Shown: in pieces, positions 6,560 to 8,033 of the stretch
Numbering within the stretch: position 1 is the stretch's first letter
How the letters are laid out: each line of letters begins with the position of its first letter
Assembly: GCA_946478645.1 (NCBI GenBank)
Contig: CAMLCW010000240.1
Coordinates: 1 to 8,033, forward strand
Direction of reading: 5' to 3'
Length of the DNA: 8,033 nucleotides
Source: an uncultured Variovorax sp.
GTDB lineage: Bacteria > Pseudomonadota > Gammaproteobacteria > Burkholderiales > Burkholderiaceae
Position numbers and translations under genes: made by a program
The notes under the pieces: model-generated
Told to the model about the DNA's origin: nothing
Databases searched by the model: none
Seen by the model: the letters and a program-made list of their open reading frames with translations, nothing else

Positions 6560-8033
6560 TCACGCGTCGGGTTCGAGCTTCGCAATCGGAAGTTCGAGGC
6601 GGAACGTCGACCCTGCGCGGGACTTTTCGTGCAGCACCACGCTGCCGCCATGGCGCACCGCGATCTCGCGCGACAGGTGCAGGCCCAGGCCCGTGCCCGC
6701 CACCGCGCCCGTGGTTTCGGCACGGAAGTACTTCTCGAAGATGCGGTCCGCGTCGGCCGCTGCAACGCCGGGCCCGCGGTCGATCACATCGACTTGCACA
6801 GTCTCGCCTGTCTGCTGAAGCACAACCCGCACGGGTTGGTCCGCCGGCGAATACTTCAACGCGTTCTGTATGAGGTTCTGGAGCGCGATCTCGAGCAGCG
6901 CGCGATCTCCGCGCACCGTCGACACCGGGTCATGTACCTCGAGCACCAAGCGCGAAGCGGCGGGAAAGTGGGAGCTTTCGCACAGTCCACGCACGAGTGC
7001 GGTCAGGTCGATGGCATCGACACGCAACGCCCGGTTCTCCGGCTGCAGGCGGTCCGCCAGAAGGATGTTCTCGATCAGCATCGTGAGGCGCTGCACCGCG
7101 CGCCGGATGCGCTCGGTGCGCTGCTTCACCACCGGTTCCGCACCGAGCTTCGAGATGTCGAGCGATTGCGCCGCGCCGTCGATCACGGTCAGCGGCGTCC
7201 GGAACTCGTGCGACACCATCGAGACGAACTCGCGCTGCTGGGCGATCGCCTGGCGCTCGACCTCGAGCGACTCCCGCAGCCGGGCTTCGAGGCGTGCACG
7301 CGCCGCGATCTCCTCGTGCAGCGCGGCATTGGTCTGCTGCAGTTCGGCGGTGCGCCGCGCCACGGTGCCCTCCAGGGCCTGCTCGGCCTCGAGCCGCACC
7401 GCGAGCACGCGCTCGCGCTCGGCGCGGTAGTCGCGCTCGGCGCGCCGCGTGCGGTCGGCCACGGCCACGTTCAGCAGGATGAGGTGGACCATGGTGCCGA
7501 GCCAGTACATGCGGTCGGGCGTCACGCCGGGCACCTGGTCGCCGAGCCAGAGCTTCAGCAGCCCATAGAGCCCAAGCAAGGTTCCTGTCGCAAAGGCCGA
7601 GGCAGGCAGCAGGTACTGGAACTGGCGCCGCACGAAGAGCAGGTAGCAGACGAAAACGGCGCCGAACAGCGTGGACGCGGCGCTGCCCGCGGTGACCCAG
7701 GGCGCGACCGCGGCGTGATGGCCGGCCAAGGCCAGCACGAACGCAACGAAGTTGTAGCCCACCACTGCATTGAAGAACTGCGCCGCAGGCCGCCAATGGC
7801 GCCGGAACTGGAAGATTCGCGCCATGAACGCGGTACCCACCATGTTGAAGAAGCAGTTGACGGCCAGCAGCGTCTGCGCAACGCGCTCGGGCCGGTCGCC
7901 GAGGAACCACTCCGCTGCGAATCCCTGGCGGTTGACGGAGAGCGCCGCGATGCAGAGGACGTAGAGCGCGTAGTGGGCGTAGAGCCGGTCTCGCAGCCAG
8001 GCTCCGAAGATCAGGTTCATGCAGACGGCGAGC
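6560..8033 (-). CDS. 7TMR-DISM-type membrane sensor histidine kinase, N terminus beyond window
   Basis: The visible 490 codons end at the stop at 6562-6560 and run open off the right edge, so the gene is incomplete at its 5' end. The first visible ATG (8020-8018) is not a credible start: the four codons before it (LAVC) are open and the Met lies inside a membrane segment. Residues are counted from that Met. About six hydrophobic segments fill residues 1-190 in the pattern of 7TMR-DISM membrane domains (N-x-x-x...LRDRLYAHYALYV). A coiled coil follows (about 195-265). The kinase core has the H-box SMVSHEFRTPL with phospho-acceptor His271, N-box NLIQNALKYSP (382-392), G1 box DRGPGV from Asp414, F-box FEKYF (428-432) and G2 box GTGLGL (442-447). 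It should be an active inner-membrane histidine kinase. Related proteins often carry a periplasmic 7TMR-DISMED domain, which would lie in the missing part. No receiver domain or response-regulator gene is visible. It converges with the receptor gene, 19 bp apart. Confidence 0.93.
   Translation of the reverse strand, partial: LAVCMNLIFGAWLRDRLYAHYALYVLCIAALSVNRQGFAAEWFLGDRPERVAQTLLAVNCFFNMVGTAFMARIFQFRRHWRPAAQFFNAVVGYNFVAFVLALAGHHAAVAPWVTAGSAASTLFGAVFVCYLLFVRRQFQYLLPASAFATGTLLGLYGLLKLWLGDQVPGVTPDRMYWLGTMVHLILLNVAVADRTRRAERDYRAERERVLAVRLEAEQALEGTVARRTAELQQTNAALHEEIAARARLEARLRESLEVERQAIAQQREFVSMVSHEFRTPLTVIDGAAQSLDISKLGAEPVVKQRTERIRRAVQRLTMLIENILLADRLQPENRALRVDAIDLTALVRGLCESSHFPAASRLVLEVHDPVSTVRGDRALLEIALQNLIQNALKYSPADQPVRVVLQQTGETVQVDVIDRGPGVAAADADRIFEKYFRAETTGAVAGTGLGLHLSREIAVRHGGSVVLHEKSRAGSTFRLELPIAKLEPDA

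Overview
The window is GC-rich (AT-rich only between about 2103 and 2256) and densely coding. GlmU, GlmS, an Lrp/AsnC regulator and a DUF6279-like lipoprotein together suggest a betaproteobacterium of the order Burkholderiales, most like Comamonadaceae/Variovorax. That placement rests on protein resemblance recalled from memory, not on a search. The first 46 bases are not genomic. They match the Illumina TruSeq index-adapter (read-2/P7 side), so the genomic sequence starts at base 47 and position 1 is the end of an assembled contig with untrimmed adapter.

Layout: (1) 1-46 adapter. (2) 47-226, minus strand: the first 60 codons of a DUF6279-type lipoprotein gene, cut off by the adapter. (3) 225-1646, plus: glmU, whose start codon overlaps the lipoprotein's possible start codon head-to-head on one CATG. 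(4) 1603-2109, minus: an Lrp/AsnC-family regulator whose 3' end overlaps the 3' end of glmU by 44 bp. (5) 2110-2256: an AT-rich divergent promoter region. (6) 2257-4137, plus: glmS. (7) An imperfect hairpin over the glmS stop codon. (8) 4219-6540, plus: a TonB-dependent outer-membrane receptor with signal peptide and TonB box. (9) 6560 to the window end, minus: a membrane histidine kinase with a 7TMR-DISM-type membrane domain, missing its N terminus at the window edge. No stretch longer than 300 bases lacks a gene.

How the genes fit together: GlmS makes glucosamine-6-phosphate from fructose-6-phosphate and glutamine. GlmU carries out the last two steps to UDP-N-acetylglucosamine, the precursor of peptidoglycan and lipopolysaccharide. 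GlmM, the step between them, is not in the window. An oppositely oriented Lrp/AsnC gene lies between glmU and glmS and shares a short regulatory region with glmS, which makes local control of glmS a reasonable hypothesis. The receptor and the histidine kinase converge with a 19-bp gap; no response regulator is visible and no functional link can be shown. I see mostly well-known families. The points most worth a second look are the adapter, the overlapping gene ends, the Lrp/glmS intergenic region and the receptor-kinase pair. I did not find a clearly new system.
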